Assembly (NCBI GenBank): GCA_937862565.1
Contig: CALMFT010000037.1
Location: forward strand, 1-51,029
DNA: 51,029 nt
Source: an uncultured bacterium
GTDB lineage: Bacteria > Patescibacteriota > Gracilibacteria > Absconditabacterales > Absconditicoccaceae
Reading direction: 5' to 3'
A program made the position numbers and the translations under genes. This document shows positions 39,596 through 50,678 of this stretch, one piece after another. The notes beneath the pieces were generated by a model. That model was not told the DNA's origin. It made no database searches and worked only from the letters and a program-made list of their open reading frames with translations. Positions within the stretch are counted from its first letter, which is position 1. Every line of letters begins with the position of its first letter.

Positions 39596-40030
39596 ATGCA
39601 AAAAAGATGAAGGAAGCCCTTGAGTGAATACACCACTCAATATAGAATTTATGCAGATGCTTTTCATCACTTACTCAGATATATTCACGAAAAAAATATA
39701 CATCAACTCTACACTAAAGGCAAGATTGCTTTTGGAATTCAAGAAAAAGATGTCCTACTTTCTTACAACATCAATGGAGTTCTCATTGAATCTAAACTTG
39801 CTATAGATCTGTGTGATCGTAGACATTGTGATGAACTTCATAGAGCGATTCAAGATTTCTTTATTGACACCTGGTATTTGTATGAACGAGATGGATCCAC
39901 CACCAAAAACCAAGATCTCGCCAGAATCCATGGAATCTCTCCACAAGCTATGAAAGTAACACTTCAGAATATTAAAGATAAGCTGAAACAACAAAGCCAT
40001 CTCCTGTGAGGTAACCCTAGAGACTCCTAA
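39596..40030 (+). CDS. Phage protein with C-terminal helix-turn-helix
   Basis: This is a 144-aa protein. The ATG at 39596 is joined to the rest by one TGA at codon 5 (M-Q-K-R-G-R-K-P-L); a TTG start at 39620 would be needed otherwise. The C-terminus has N-Q-D-L-A-R-I-H-G-I-S-P-Q-A-M-K-V-T-L, a clear sigma-region-4 or MarR-like HTH. It may be a late-gene activator or a DNA-binding early regulator. It stops at TAA 40028 after a second TGA. Confidence 0.6.
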
Positions 40031-40060
40031 TAGATTGAGAAAACCACAAAATGCATACAA

Positions 40061-40087
40061 ACGGGATAGCTTTTATCTCGTTTTTTT
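40061..40087 (+). terminator. Terminator before the methyltransferase gene
   Basis: ACGGGAT (40061-40067) pairs with ATCTCGT (40075-40081) with one G-U pair and a 7-nt loop, followed by six more T residues after the T closing the stem. Confidence 0.75.
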
Positions 40088-40093
40088 GATGAT

Positions 40094-41401
40094 ATGAAAA
40101 AGAAAACTACCACTGAAAATATAAACACTGAAAAAGAAAATCAAACCTCCGACCTAGGTCAGGATATTGCTTTTGATCAATGAAAGTATATGAACCTCTC
40201 TCCTGATCAGCTTATTCCTTATCAATTCAACAATAAGATTCATCCTGATGATCAGATTAATGCTATTATTAATAGTATTACTGAGTGCTGATTTAGATCT
40301 CCAATTCTTATCGATGAACACAATATCATTCTTGCAGGTCATGGTAGATGGATAGCAAGTATGAAGATGTGACTGACTCAAGTTCCAGTCCTCAAATTTA
40401 CAGATCTTACTGATACTCAAAAAAAGAAATACCGTATTTTGGATAACAAACTCGCTGAACTTGCTGACCGAGATATTGAAAACCTCAAGATTGAACTTGC
40501 TGAACTTAATGATCCTGAACTCAATGACCTCTTTGATGATCTTGATCTATGACTTGATAATCTCTTGGATGTGGATGAAGAACAAGAAAATCAAGCACCT
40601 GAGATTTCAGAAAAACCTCGAGTGCAACAATGAGATGTCTTTCAACTCTGAGACCATAGACTTGTAGTCTGAGATGCAACAAACCTGGAAACAGTGCAAC
40701 TCCTCATGGAAGATCAAAAAGCTAATCTGATTATTACCGATCCACCTTATAATGTAAACTATGAATGAAGTACGGGTATGAAAATCCAAAATGATGATAT
40801 GAGTAAGGATAGCTTCTACCAATTTCTCTATGATGCATTTACTAATATGTATATGGTTCAAGAAGATGGAGCAAGTGTCTATATTTTTCATGCAGATACT
40901 GAATGAGAAAATTTCAGAAAAGCATTCACAAGTGCTGGATTCAAATTAGCTCAATGTCTTATATGGGTAAAAAATGCACTCGTTATGGGAAGGCAAGACT
41001 ACCACTGGAAACATGAACCAATCTTATATGGTCGAAAACCAACAGCAGGACATAACTGGTATACTGATAGATCACAAACTACGGTATGGAATTTTGATAA
41101 ACCACTCAAAAATGATCTACATCCTACGATGAAACCGATTGATATTATTACCTATCCAATAACAAACTCTAGTAAGAAAGGAGACAGAGTTTTGGATCTT
41201 TTTGGTTGATCTTGAAGCACATTGATCGCTTGTGAAAAGACAAACAGAATCTGTTATACGATGGAATTAGATGAAAAATATGCACAAGTAATCGTGGAAA
41301 GATACTACGCTTATACTAAATGAGCAATACCAATTCAATGTCTTAATCGTGAGATTGATCTCAAACCATTGCTTACACTCAAAGAAGATAATCAGAAATA
41401 G
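40094..41401 (+). CDS. ParB-like domain fused to DNA methyltransferase
   Basis: This 435-aa protein starts at ATG 40094 and ends at TAG 41399. Residues ~35-115 are a ParB/Srx-like domain (L-S-P-D-Q-L-I-P-Y, then I-L-A-G-H-G-R-W-I-A-S). The C-terminal half is an N6-adenine/N4-cytosine methyltransferase: D-P-P-Y at 216-219 (catalytic) and, after a recognition region, V-L-D-L-F-G-G-S-G-S-T (SAM binding) around 366-376. This order is that of the beta group. Two of the three SAM-loop glycines are TGA. It methylates DNA, perhaps for packaging or anti-restriction; the target is unknown. No partner nuclease is adjacent. Confidence 0.88.
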
Positions 41402-41427
41402 ATTACCACTTCAATTTCTCAAAACAA

Positions 41428-41946
41428 ATGAAATACAATCGACCACAACTTAAGATATCATTCCTTCAGTGAGACTATCTCACCGTTTTTGATTTTTACA
41501 AAGAGCACCTGAAAGGCACTCAAAAGGCACCTGAAAAACAAGAAAATATAAAATCACTACAAAAAGAACCAAAGTCCCTGCCTGGGAACTGGAAACAAGC
41601 CACCAAATGACGAGCTGAAGAGAAACAAATTATGATGAAAAAACTGGAATATTTACTCGATGATGCCAAGAAGTGAATAGCTGATGAGATCAAGAAACAA
41701 ACAGAAGAACAGCTCGGTATTGATATCGCTGAACTCATCAAATCCAAAAAGGCACTCTTCATTCTGATTAATAAAAAAATAGTCCATCTCGCCAAACATA
41801 ATGCACAAGATATCCTCGCCAGGGAGATCGATATTTTACTCAGTATCGTCAAAAGAGAGTTAGGAGAACCAACAACACTCACCAAAAATCATAATATCAC
41901 CGAACAGGTATTTATTCCTTCAGAAGATGAGCTGGATGACGACTAA
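41428..41946 (+). CDS. Probable terminase small subunit
   Basis: This 172-aa protein starts at ATG 41428. It is highly charged, with helical stretches (K-K-L-E-Y-L-L-D-D-A-K-K-G-I-A-D-E-I) and an acidic tail (S-E-D-E-L-D-D-D). No motif proves the family. Position directly before, and 20-nt overlap with, the large terminase gene supports the small DNA-recognition subunit. Confidence 0.6.
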
Positions 41947-43444
41947 CAGTCCAAAGCTCCTCTCTAAATCCTGGCGTTTATCTCATCTGTATAATATTGT
42001 CGATAAGAATGCTCAAACCATTATTTTCAAAAGAAACCAAGCACAAGAAAAACTTAATGCCTATATGAGAGAACTCAAGGAACAATATGGCTATGTCAGA
42101 TTGATTATCTTGAAAGCTAGACAGCTTGGAGTAACTACCGATAGACTACTCGATGGTCTTGATGACTGTATTTTGAAAACCAATCAAAACATTGTGATCA
42201 CCGCTCATAATAGAGAAAAACAAAAAGAGATCTTCCAAAAAGTAAAATACTCCTATCAAAAAGTGCCAGAGGCTTTGAAAACAGATAAAGGTATACGATA
42301 TAAACCAAAGCCAAAATATGATAATGTGAATGAACTCTATTTTCCAAACAATAACTCCAAGATCCAAGTATCATTGGATAGTAGATCGGGAACACCAAGT
42401 AAACTGCATATCACAGAGCTTGCCTTCAGAACTGACGCAAGAGAAATGATGGCAGGAACTCTACCATCTATGCCAAAACAAAGTGATATCGTTATTGAAA
42501 CAACAGCTAATGGAGTAGGAAACTACTTCTATGAAATGCGATACAAATACTATGGAAGGGACGATTGAGAATTCAAAACCATTTTTATTGGTCGATGGTT
42601 CGCTGACGAATATAGAGTATCATTGCAACCAAAAGAAGTGATTAAACTACCAGCTGAACTTGCTCATCTTGACGCATTGGATCTTGATGATGAACAGAAA
42701 AAACGATACTTACAACAATATGATATCCTCGGCAGAGATGTATTTCAAGAATATCCATCAACACCCGAGGAGGCATTTCTGACAACTGGTGATACGGTGT
42801 TTTCATTGCAACTTGTGAAAAATCTCCCAATCATGCCATACAAAGAAGATGAGAAGATTGCAAAACTCAGAATCTATGCACCACCCAAAGACAACTGCTT
42901 ATATGGTATTGATACGGCAGAGTGATGAAAAGATGGTGATAATTCTTGTATCAAAGTCAGAGATCAAGACTTGAATCTGCTCGCTTGTTACTATGGAACG
43001 ATACCACCCGATATGTTGTGTGAGGTTATTGATAGACTGATAGAACTAGGTTATAAAGGTATTATTGGTATTGAAAGGAATAACACAGGACTGACTACGA
43101 TTACTAAAGCCAAAGATTATCATTGGTATTCAATGTTGTATGCTGAGAGAACGATTGATAAAATTTCTAATCAACCAACCAGGAAATATGGTCGACAAAC
43201 GAATACTAAAACAAGACCACTCATGATCAATGAATATGAGGAAGCGATCAGACGTGGCTTTATTACCCAGGTCGATGAAAGACTCAGAACCGAGATGTAT
43301 TCATTTATCTATAATGAAAAACATAAACCTGAGGCTCAGGAAGGAACCCATGATGATGCAATTATGGCAGATGCTATTTGTTATCAAATGAGAAAGGAAC
43401 TAGCGTATGATATGAGTCGAGCGTTGCAAAACGAATCAGAGTAA
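41927..43444 (+). CDS. Phage terminase large subunit
   Basis: This 505-aa packaging motor starts at ATG 41927 (ATG 41936 is an alternative). The ATPase part has L-K-A-R-Q-L-G-V-T-T at 62-71, a Walker A variant typical of terminases, and H-I-T-E-L-A as Walker B. The RNaseH-like nuclease has G-I-D-T-A-E-G-G-K-D-G-D around 328 (Asp329) and H-D-D-A-I-M-A-D-A near 475. Only two TGAs split it. It cuts and translocates phage DNA into the prohead through the portal encoded next. Confidence 0.93.
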
Positions 43445-43471
43445 ATCAATAACTCAATAGACTGATTTTTT

Positions 43472-43520
43472 ATGACAAAGAATATACATCATGTAATCTT
43501 TATGCACTGCACTTTGTCAT
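43472..43520. repeat. Inverted repeat abutting the portal start codon
   Basis: ATGACAAAG (43472-43480) and CTTTGTCAT (43512-43520) are perfect inverted copies; the second ends directly before the portal ATG at 43521. In RNA it would form a 9-bp stem next to the start codon, so it may tune translation or be an operator. Confidence 0.6.
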
Positions 43521-44969
43521 ATGCAACAATCAATCAACCTGGATCCTATGATAACGAATGAGATCAAACATAGATCTACTTTTCATAAAATCTACACCAA
43601 TCAAACGAGTCATTTTGTCTTGGGAACTTTCAAGGCACAGGTTTTCAATATTAAATCATACCTGAGTTCTAACAACACCAAAGATGAATACTTGTATCTA
43701 TCAGTGAATCTACTTTCACTCATGGCAAATACGACTGCTGACTATCTAATCGGCGATGGTATCCAAATTGATATCAACAACGAACAAGCTAAGGCAAAAC
43801 GAGATGAGATTGCTCATGATAATAATTTTGATGAACTGATTTATAATATCGCACTTAATGTATGAATCTATGGCTATGCAGTATTAAGAACCAGAAAAGG
43901 TGACAATGAAGAGATTATGATAGAAGAGATACCTTATGATTATTACTACCCACAAATTGAAGGATTATTCTTGGGAGAACAACCAAAAATCATCTACCTC
44001 ATCAGTCATATTAATGAAACATTAAACTCAACGATTCAATCCAAAGCAAAAATCCAAACCTACACGAAACTAGACAATGGATCACGATTGATCGAGTATG
44101 GATTGTATACAGTTACATTAGATGGATCAGCATATACGCTCGAACAAGAACTAGCAACCCCTGAAACTTTAGACTTTCTGAATATCTATCGTTTTGATAA
44201 CAAAAGAATAGGAGGCAAACACCTATGAATAAGTGACTATGGAGACGTCTTGGATTTACTGGAAGAAGTGAACGATAGATTCACGCAAATATCAGTCCAG
44301 TTCATCAAACATCTCAATAGTAAGATATCTCTTCCTGAGTGAGTATCTGCATTACTGCAAAACAAAGAAAAGAAAATACAAAACCTCGAAGTTTTTGTAC
44401 ATAGACAAGGAGAACAACCAGCTCAGTATATTGAAAACCATAATTCATTGATTCCTGAGGCTCAAAATTATGTGGATAAGATACTCAAACTGATCTGAGC
44501 CATTACTCAAATACCCATTTCATTCTTTGGATTTGAAGAGACTGGAGGAGCTGAAAAAGTAGAGGCACTGAGAATTAGACTCACGAGATTTTTGAAGAAG
44601 ATCCAAAGAAAACAAAGAATGATGGAGTTAATCCTGAGGAAACTTGTGAAGGAAACACTGACTTTTGCGGGGATAAATTGAGACTATACAGTAGATATCA
44701 AATTCTCAGATGCAATGCTCAAAGATCTGCAACAAAACACGCAGATGTATATTGATTTATACAATACCAGTCTTGTATCTCAAGAAACAGCAATCGGTCA
44801 GATCTTTAGTCGAGACGCTACCATGGTGCAACAAGAAGTAGACCGCATCAAACAAGAACAAGATGAGAAACAACAGAAACAAATTGAACTCAATAATTCT
44901 CAACAAAATATCAAACCATCTTTACCTTCTAAACCATCCAATGGCAATCATTGATCCAAACAAAAGTAA
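43521..44969 (+). CDS. Phage portal protein
   Basis: This 482-aa SPP1-gp6/DUF1073-like portal forms the dodecameric DNA gate. Supporting segments are N-T-T-A-D-Y-L-I-G-D-G, Y-G-Y-A-V-L-R-T, I-P-Y-D-Y-Y-Y-P and, near the C-terminus, Q-I-P-I-S-F-F-G-F-E-E-T-G-G-A-E-K-V-E-A, typical of portals. After the TGA at 44952 it continues G-S-K-Q-K to TAA 44967. The following gene overlaps its last 29 nt. Confidence 0.85.
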
Positions 44970-45120
44970 TCAAGAACTCAGAGAGGTTTTGATCTTATTG
45001 CTACTGACCAACAATAAGGAATTTCGAGTAAAATTGCTCAGAATTCTATGATTCGTATTGATCGTATTATTTACCGTTATTACTGTTTGCATATTGCCTC
45101 GAGTGATATTTTTGAAATAA
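44941..45120 (+). CDS. Small phage membrane protein
   Basis: This 59-aa protein starts at ATG 44941, overlapping the portal 3' end. A charged N-terminal half is followed by one hydrophobic helix from about residue 36 (G-F-V-L-I-V-L-F-T-V-I-T-V-C-I-L). It could be a holin-like or head-associated membrane protein, but that is not established. The Gly at the start of the helix is TGA. Confidence 0.55.
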
Positions 45121-45207
45121 GAAATAATCAGATAACATCATCAATAGATTTACTTTTCTAAATCCTCGTTATTATCCCATCATATTTTTATCCTTCCTTT
45201 ATTATCC

Positions 45208-45828
45208 ATGCCAGACGATATAACAAACCCCAACGGAACAGGTGCCGATACAACCTGAACCCCAGCTCCTGCAAGTGACACTCCGCCTGCATGAACTGAT
45301 AAAAAACCTGATCCAAAGAGTGATGCAGATTTTGTTCCTTCACGAAGATTGAAGGAAGAGGCTGACAAACGTAGAGAGCTTGAAAACAAAGTCAAAGAGT
45401 TTGAAGCGAAGGATGCTGACAGAGAAAAGAAGAACCTGGAAAAACAAGGAAAATATAAAGAGCTTCTTGATGATGCTAATAAGCAGATTGAAACCCTCAC
45501 GAGTCAGACACAGGTTATCACAGAATATGATACTGCGATGACAACTGTGGTGGAGAGTGAACTCAATATCATCAAGATAACACTTGGTGATGAGAAGTTT
45601 ATGAAACTCTCTAATCTACTAAATCTTGAGAATCTCACTCCTTTACAAAAACTCCAGACCCTTCCAAAACTCAAAGAACTCATGGGAGAATTTGCAGAGA
45701 AAAAACCCGACCCCAAATGAGGTCATAGCATTCCTCAGCACGATACTAACACCTATGATAAAGCTAAAAGCGTCTGAGACTTCAATGGACTATTGAGTTC
45801 CATCATAAGCTCTGCGATTAAGAAGTAA
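45208..45828 (+). CDS. Capsid scaffolding protein
   Basis: This 206-aa protein starts at ATG 45208. A Pro/Asp/Thr-rich start precedes a coiled coil (R-R-L-K-E-E-A-D-K-R-R-E-L-E) and a helical C-terminus (L-T-P-L-Q-K-L-Q-T-L-P-K-L). Composition and position just before the major capsid gene fit phage GP20-type scaffolds. Five TGAs; after the one at 45718 the frame continues to TAA 45826. Confidence 0.75.
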
Positions 45829-45871
45829 TTTGATCAATGTATGTACTCTTTATCTTTTTTTACTCACACTT

Positions 45872-47038
45872 ATGTATCAATCATTTGATTTATCACTTAT
45901 TAGTGAAAGACAGGTATACGACCTGTTTTCTACTTTTTTGAAAGAGCAATCTTCTGCTTTGGAGATTTTCTTGAGAAATGGTCAGAACTATACCGCTGGT
46001 ACAAATAACAAGTACGAATGGCTTGAATCACAACTAACACCGATGTCATGGTCGGTTAATACCTATACGACACCAAGTCCTGGGTCTCCATTTTGATTAA
46101 CATTTACATCTACCGCAGGTATGAGACCTAATATGATTCTTAGGTTTGTACGAGCGGGTACCAATGATGATGTAGGTGATATGCAAGTTAAGGTTCAAGA
46201 AATAGTATCTCCTGATACAGCAGTCTGTATTTTATATGGAGATACGATGCCATATCCATTGGATCCATCAATGACTGCAAAACTTATGTCCGAAGCGGTA
46301 CAAGAAAACGAGAAAAATATCGTTTGAGTTGATGAATGGCAACCAGTCAATGAATACAATCACTTCCAAATCTTTAGAAATGCTGTCGAATTGTCTGACA
46401 CTGCATTGAACTCAGCGATCTATGGTAATGTAAATACATTGTCTGAACAGCTCAAAGGAGCGTTCTATAAAATTAGACAACAAATGTCTGAGCAGTCATT
46501 GAGATGACGTAGAGTCGCAAGAACACAGGGAGAAAATGGAACATTCTGAGGTATGTTTCAGTATCTTGATGTGTCATGAGGTAATGTGATTGATGCAGGT
46601 TGAAATCAACTAGACCCAACTATTATCAATAATCTAGTTCAACTGATCGTAGAAGATGGCGGAGTAGCAAATACGCTTGTTTGTAATATTAATCAAGCGA
46701 GAAAAATCTCATGATTTAATGTTTCTTGAAATAACCCAATTATTACTCAAGACTCAACTCAAGCTGGTAGTTATGTATTGAGATTTATTTCTGATATTCC
46801 AGTTGCTGGAGGTATCGTTTCAAATATCTTATTAGATGAGAAAATGCCAAACAACACTGTAGAATTGATTGATATTAATCGTATTGCATTAGTTCCATAT
46901 GCAAATAGATGATTGAAACTTGTACCAGGAACACAACCATGACAAGATGGTCAGACTGCTATCTTGAGATGAGAATATACGATGGTTGTAAAAGACGGTA
47001 AATATTCTCATGGTACTATCAAAAATCTTAAATGGTAG
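45872..47038 (+). CDS. Major capsid protein (SU10-like HK97 fold)
   Basis: This 388-aa protein starts at ATG 45872 rather than the upstream in-frame TTG (45830) because M-Y-Q-S-F-D then begins it. The pattern N-K-Y-E-W-L-E-S-Q-L, L-K-G-A-F-Y-K-I-R-Q-Q-M, T-F-G-G-M-F-Q-Y-L, and N-I-N-Q-A-R-K-I-S matches SU10/DUF5309-type capsid proteins of HK97 fold. Over a dozen Gly are TGA. Ends TAG 47036. It follows the scaffold gene, as expected. Confidence 0.82.
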
Positions 47039-47074
47039 TCTATATTCTTCACTTTTATTTCCTCGTTAATTATT

Positions 47075-47440
47075 ATGGCTCCAACTAAACAACAAACAAC
47101 AAAACCTGCCGATATTGCACCTGCGGTAACCGCACAGACAGCGGTGGAAGCTGAAAATCAAACATCGCAAGATATATCTCAAACAACCGATGAACCAATA
47201 ATCAAAACATGATCCACTAAAAAACAAAAGATTGATACGGAGTGACTTATTCATTTCAAAAATTCTCGTAATGCAACATTGTCATTTATATGACCAGATG
47301 GTAAGTTATGTTCATTTACTAATGGTATTTTTGCTACAAATGATCCAGCGACGATTAAAAAACTTGAACTTACTCAAGACTTCAAGTTTGGCTTCATTAA
47401 GGAATTTGATCCTGAAAAACAAAACGAGAAATCGAAGTAA
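47075..47440 (+). CDS. Phage head protein, unknown (121 aa)
   Basis: The first half is disordered, rich in Thr/Gln/Ala (T-T-K-P-A-D-I-A-P-A-V-T). The second half looks like a small beta domain: L-I-H-F-K-N-S, L-S-F-I-G-P-D-G-K, F-T-N-G-I-F-A-T-N-D. It sits between capsid and connectors, where head decoration proteins are often encoded. Three TGAs. Confidence 0.55.
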
Positions 47441-47476
47441 TTATTGTCTCTTTTTTATTATTCTATCTTGTATCAT

Positions 47477-47689
47477 ATGCTTATTCGTATTACCAGGGAC
47501 TGCCAAGTAAACGATCAGTTTTATACTTCTTGAATGGAAGTAGATATTGATCCTATTTCTTTTCATGCAGATTGTATGGAGGAAGTTGAACAGGTCGATG
47601 CGTCTTATCTTACTGATTCTCAACCATCTGATGATGAAGATTTGGATGATGAGGATACACCACCAGTCCACAAAAAACAGCGTAAATAG
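47477..47689 (+). CDS. Small acidic phage protein (70 aa)
   Basis: ATG 47477 to TAG 47687. It opens I-R-I-T-R-D-C-Q-V and ends with an acidic stretch (D-D-E-D-L-D-D-E-D) and K-K-Q-R-K. One TGA. Many phages have a short gene at this place between head and connector; function unknown. Confidence 0.55.
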
Positions 47690-47716
47690 TCGTCTAATAG
47701 ATTCATTTTTTGAGAT

Positions 47717-47743
47717 GATGGGTATAGTACTCACCATCTTTTT
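47717..47743 (+). terminator. Weak hairpin with T-run
   Basis: GATGG (47717-47721) pairs with CCATC (47734-47738), followed by T residues. It lies in the spacer before the connector gene and may reduce downstream transcription. Confidence 0.35.
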
Positions 47744-47765
47744 GTTTATTTTTTTTGACCTATGT

Positions 47766-48185
47766 ATGAATCATAATATTACGACAAATTTTATTCAACA
47801 ACATACTTTGCTGACAAATCTTGCAACTGAGCCAGTCACAACAGTAGAGAAATATATCCTCAGAGCATTGTCACTGGTAGGAAGTTATATCAATGCTCAG
47901 CAGTTTTATGATGAAGGAACTGACGCATTCACTTTCCCTGAACCACTACAAAATGCAGTACTGTATATCGTGGAAGTCCTATATATCGATAAAGGTATGT
48001 TTGCAGGTGCAAATAGTATTCAATCTGAAAAGATCGGAGATTATGCCTACAGTAAAAAACAAGATACCAGAGTAATGCCACTAGATCTTCCTGCCAATAT
48101 CATCGCATTACTTGATCCTTATAGATCACGAGCAGGAAATATTGCCATCGATGTAGGATGATATGATAGAGAATATGAAATATAA
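47766..48185 (+). CDS. Head-tail connector (gp6/DNA-packaging type)
   Basis: This 139-aa mostly helical protein reads T-T-V-E-K-Y-I-L-R-A-L-S-L-V-G-S-Y-I-N-A, then F-P-E-P-L-Q-N-A-V-L-Y, then I-I-A-L-L-D-P-Y-R, resembling gp6-like connector proteins, in which L-x-P-Y-R is common. It ends at TAA 48183, which lies inside a perfect copy of the 13-mer palindrome. ATG 47766 is the first suitable start. Confidence 0.65.
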
Positions 48186-48214
48186 TCAGATTATTTTTTA
48201 TTTACTCACTACTC

Positions 48215-48547
48215 ATGTTTCATTCTTTACTCCGTCAATCAGCTGATATTTATCAACCAACTCCAACAAACAATGGAGGGATTCAAACTATCAATCGAAC
48301 ATTACTTTGATCTTTTCCTGCTAGACTCAGTAGCTATTCTAAACCATGACTTATTGATCTCACGAATAGTAAAATGAAACATATCCAAGTCAGAGAGTAT
48401 CTGCTCTTTTTGGATCAAACTACAGCTATAGAGAAGTGATATAAAGTAACTATTGAAAACATTGACTATGAAGTCATTGCAGTGGCAAGTATAGGGAATG
48501 CAAGTAGTGCTCATCATAAAGAGTGCGTTCTTCAATTACGACAATAA
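48215..48547 (+). CDS. Head closure / head-tail adaptor protein
   Basis: This 110-aa protein has T-I-N-R-T-L-L-G-S-F-P-A-R-L, then Y-L-L-F-L-D-Q-T-T-A-I-E-K-G-Y-K-V-T-I, then Y-E-V-I-A-V, consistent with the beta-barrel of SPP1 gp16-like head-closure proteins. Three TGAs. Assignment relies mainly on length and gene order. Confidence 0.55.
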
Positions 48548-48573
48548 ATCATCACTTTACATCAAAACTCACC

Positions 48574-49059
48574 ATGCAAACTCAGTTCTTGCTCAATACA
48601 GAAACCTATAATCAGATCATAGAAGCTGAAAAGCAAGCACTCAAAGATACCGCATGATTTGTTTATGAACTCCTAAAAGATCAAATCAAAGACAAGGCAT
48701 TTGATAGTGGGGAATATCTCAAGAGCTTATTTCTCAAAAGTATCGGCATTGGAGATATTATCCAAATTTGATCATCGACTCCACAAGCGGTGATCATGGA
48801 ATACGGAAGGAGACCTCTACAAAAAAGACCGCCACTGGATACGCTCATACCACGAGCAAATAGGAAAGGCATGATCAATGATACAGCAACCAAATACAAA
48901 GATCTGAACTCCAAAGATAAAAGCACCATCTACCTCCTTGCAAAAAGTATCGGTGCGAAATGAATCACTCCAAGAGCTATCTTCAGGACGGTCTACGATC
49001 AACACAAAGATCAAATTAATGATTTCTTTAGTTCCAAACTCAAACAATACTTATGATAA
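48574..49059 (+). CDS. Tail-completion protein, HK97 gp10-like
   Basis: This 161-aa protein is helical at the N-terminus, then S-G-E-Y-L-K-S-L-F, I-M-E-Y-G-R-R-P, and I-P-R-A-N-R-K-G. The E-Y-G and G-x-Y-x-x-S features occur in gp10-type neck proteins. It ends with a TGA-Gly followed by TAA 49057; the next gene starts inside this end (ATGATAA overlap). Confidence 0.6.
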
Positions 49060-49454
49060 ATCTCAAAAAAGCTATTGCTGACTCTATCATGACCAATCCA
49101 ATCATTTATGCTTTAGTCGGAGATCGTGTATATAGAAAAAGGAATGACAAAAATGCCAATCCACCTTTTATCGTATATGAATGCTCAGGCTTTGAAAACA
49201 AACTAGGAAAGTATCAAAACAATCACTGATATCAAGGAAACAAACTCGTTGTTGATATTGTCGGAGAATATATGTATGAAGATCAACTCGATGAAATAGC
49301 CGATGCATTGATTACTCAACGATGATGATTTGTCGGTGAGCTCACGAATACCTGGAGTGGAACCATAGCTTTTGAAGGTAGAGATGAAGGTTATGACCCA
49401 GTCACAGATTATAGCGTCGTGAGGCTGTTTTTCTTATTTAAACATGTGTATTAA
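49053..49454 (+). CDS. Tail terminator-like protein
   Basis: This 133-aa protein overlaps the previous gene by 7 nt. A-I-A-D-S-I-M-T-N-P-I-I-Y-A-L-V-G-D-R-V-Y, then P-P-F-I-V-Y-E, then V-D-I-V-G-E and a final D-Y-S-V-V-R-L-F-F-L-F fit the gpU/tail-terminator fold, where I-V-Y and a C-terminal strand recur. It runs convergently into the MFS gene, whose 3' end it overlaps by 17 nt. Confidence 0.6.
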
Positions 49455-50640
49455 TATTCAAATGAATAATTTTTTTTCATAAAATTATATTTACTACCAA
49501 TATAAATAGACCGAGTCCGACTAAAGCATATTGTGGGTCAAAAAACGAGAGAACTTGTTTCCCAAAGGTTGTGTATAATGCAAAAAGAGAGAATATTATG
49601 GAACGAGTTGTTGCTATTGCTTTCCCTTGGGTTTGCTCTACAAGTACATGATTCCATGCTGGTTGTCGCATTCACTCAAACATATTGAATGCAATAAGCA
49701 AAACTGACATTATAATCCAATCTTTGATAAACAAACCAATACAAATAAGTAATATACCCTGTGAAACTGTTGCAATTACCCAAGCAGTATTGTAACTGTA
49801 TTTTTCTCCTATTTTATATGTGTATTTATTAGCAATCATAATTGCTAATGTTCCAACGGTTGCTAATACTCAAGCCATCCATTCTGGCATACCATATTGT
49901 ACACGTAGTGGTAATGAGATAATAAAAATAAATGCTACATGGTTTGCTAGTGAGCGATATATAAGAAGTAACCTCAATGATGGATTTGACATTACATTCT
50001 TGATGGCAATTTTAGCAGTATCTATATTTTTTCTCAGAGACTCTTTCCGTCAAGTTAGTTTTTCGTATATATTGAGTTCACGAAGTTGTAATGTCAAAAT
50101 AACCAGTGCTAAAGCAGAAATTACATCTAGTCATGCAAGAATAGTATAACCATTATCTCCAAAGAATTTTAGTATGGCTGATGCAATGAGAGGAGTAATT
50201 AATCCAGCTAAACTTTCCATAGCCATAAGATGTCCTATTTTTTTCCCAAATGTAGATTCTTCTCATAAGATTCTGAGATTGTCTTCAAGAAAAGCTTGTC
50301 CTGTTCCACTCCAAAATGCAAAATAGAGTCCACTAAAAATAGATGCAATAATAAATCATATATAACTAGGTACTAAGAGTATGAGTAATGCTCCTATAAA
50401 ATTACAAACCACTGACGCAACAAGAGCTTTTTTCCTTCACGCTGTATCAGCCCATACAGAAGTAGGTAATTCAAATAACCATACAGCAAGAGTAGAGACA
50501 TTTGTAATAATTATAATCTGACCAAGCGATAAACCAGTATACTTATAGAATAAGGTAATTAATGGAATAAGAAAAACAACTCCCGAAAGAAAGTTAATTC
50601 GTGACTGAAGCAGGATATTTTTACGGGCGTATGTTATCAT
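49438..50640 (-). CDS. MFS transporter inserted in the phage tail module
   Basis: This 400-aa, roughly 12-helix Major Facilitator transporter starts at ATG 50640 and ends at TAA 49438; a TGA at 49477 is read as Gly near the end. The first helices carry S-G-V-V-F-L-I-P-L, W-L-F-E-L-P-T-S-V-W-A-D-T-A-G-R-K-K (the MFS motif A region D-x-x-G-R-K), and L-Y-F-A-F-W-S-G-T-G-Q-A-F. The substrate is unknown; drug or metabolite efflux is common. Lying in reverse between two tail genes and having its own promoter makes it a probable moron. Confidence 0.88.
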
Positions 50641-50678
50641 ATTCGAATTTTTATAAAAATCATTTTCCTTCTATTTTA

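Noticed and set aside
44863-45120. Upstream start at 44863 for the small phage membrane protein
   Set aside because: It would overlap the portal gene by more than 100 nt; ATG 44941 gives a compact start with a typical short overlap.
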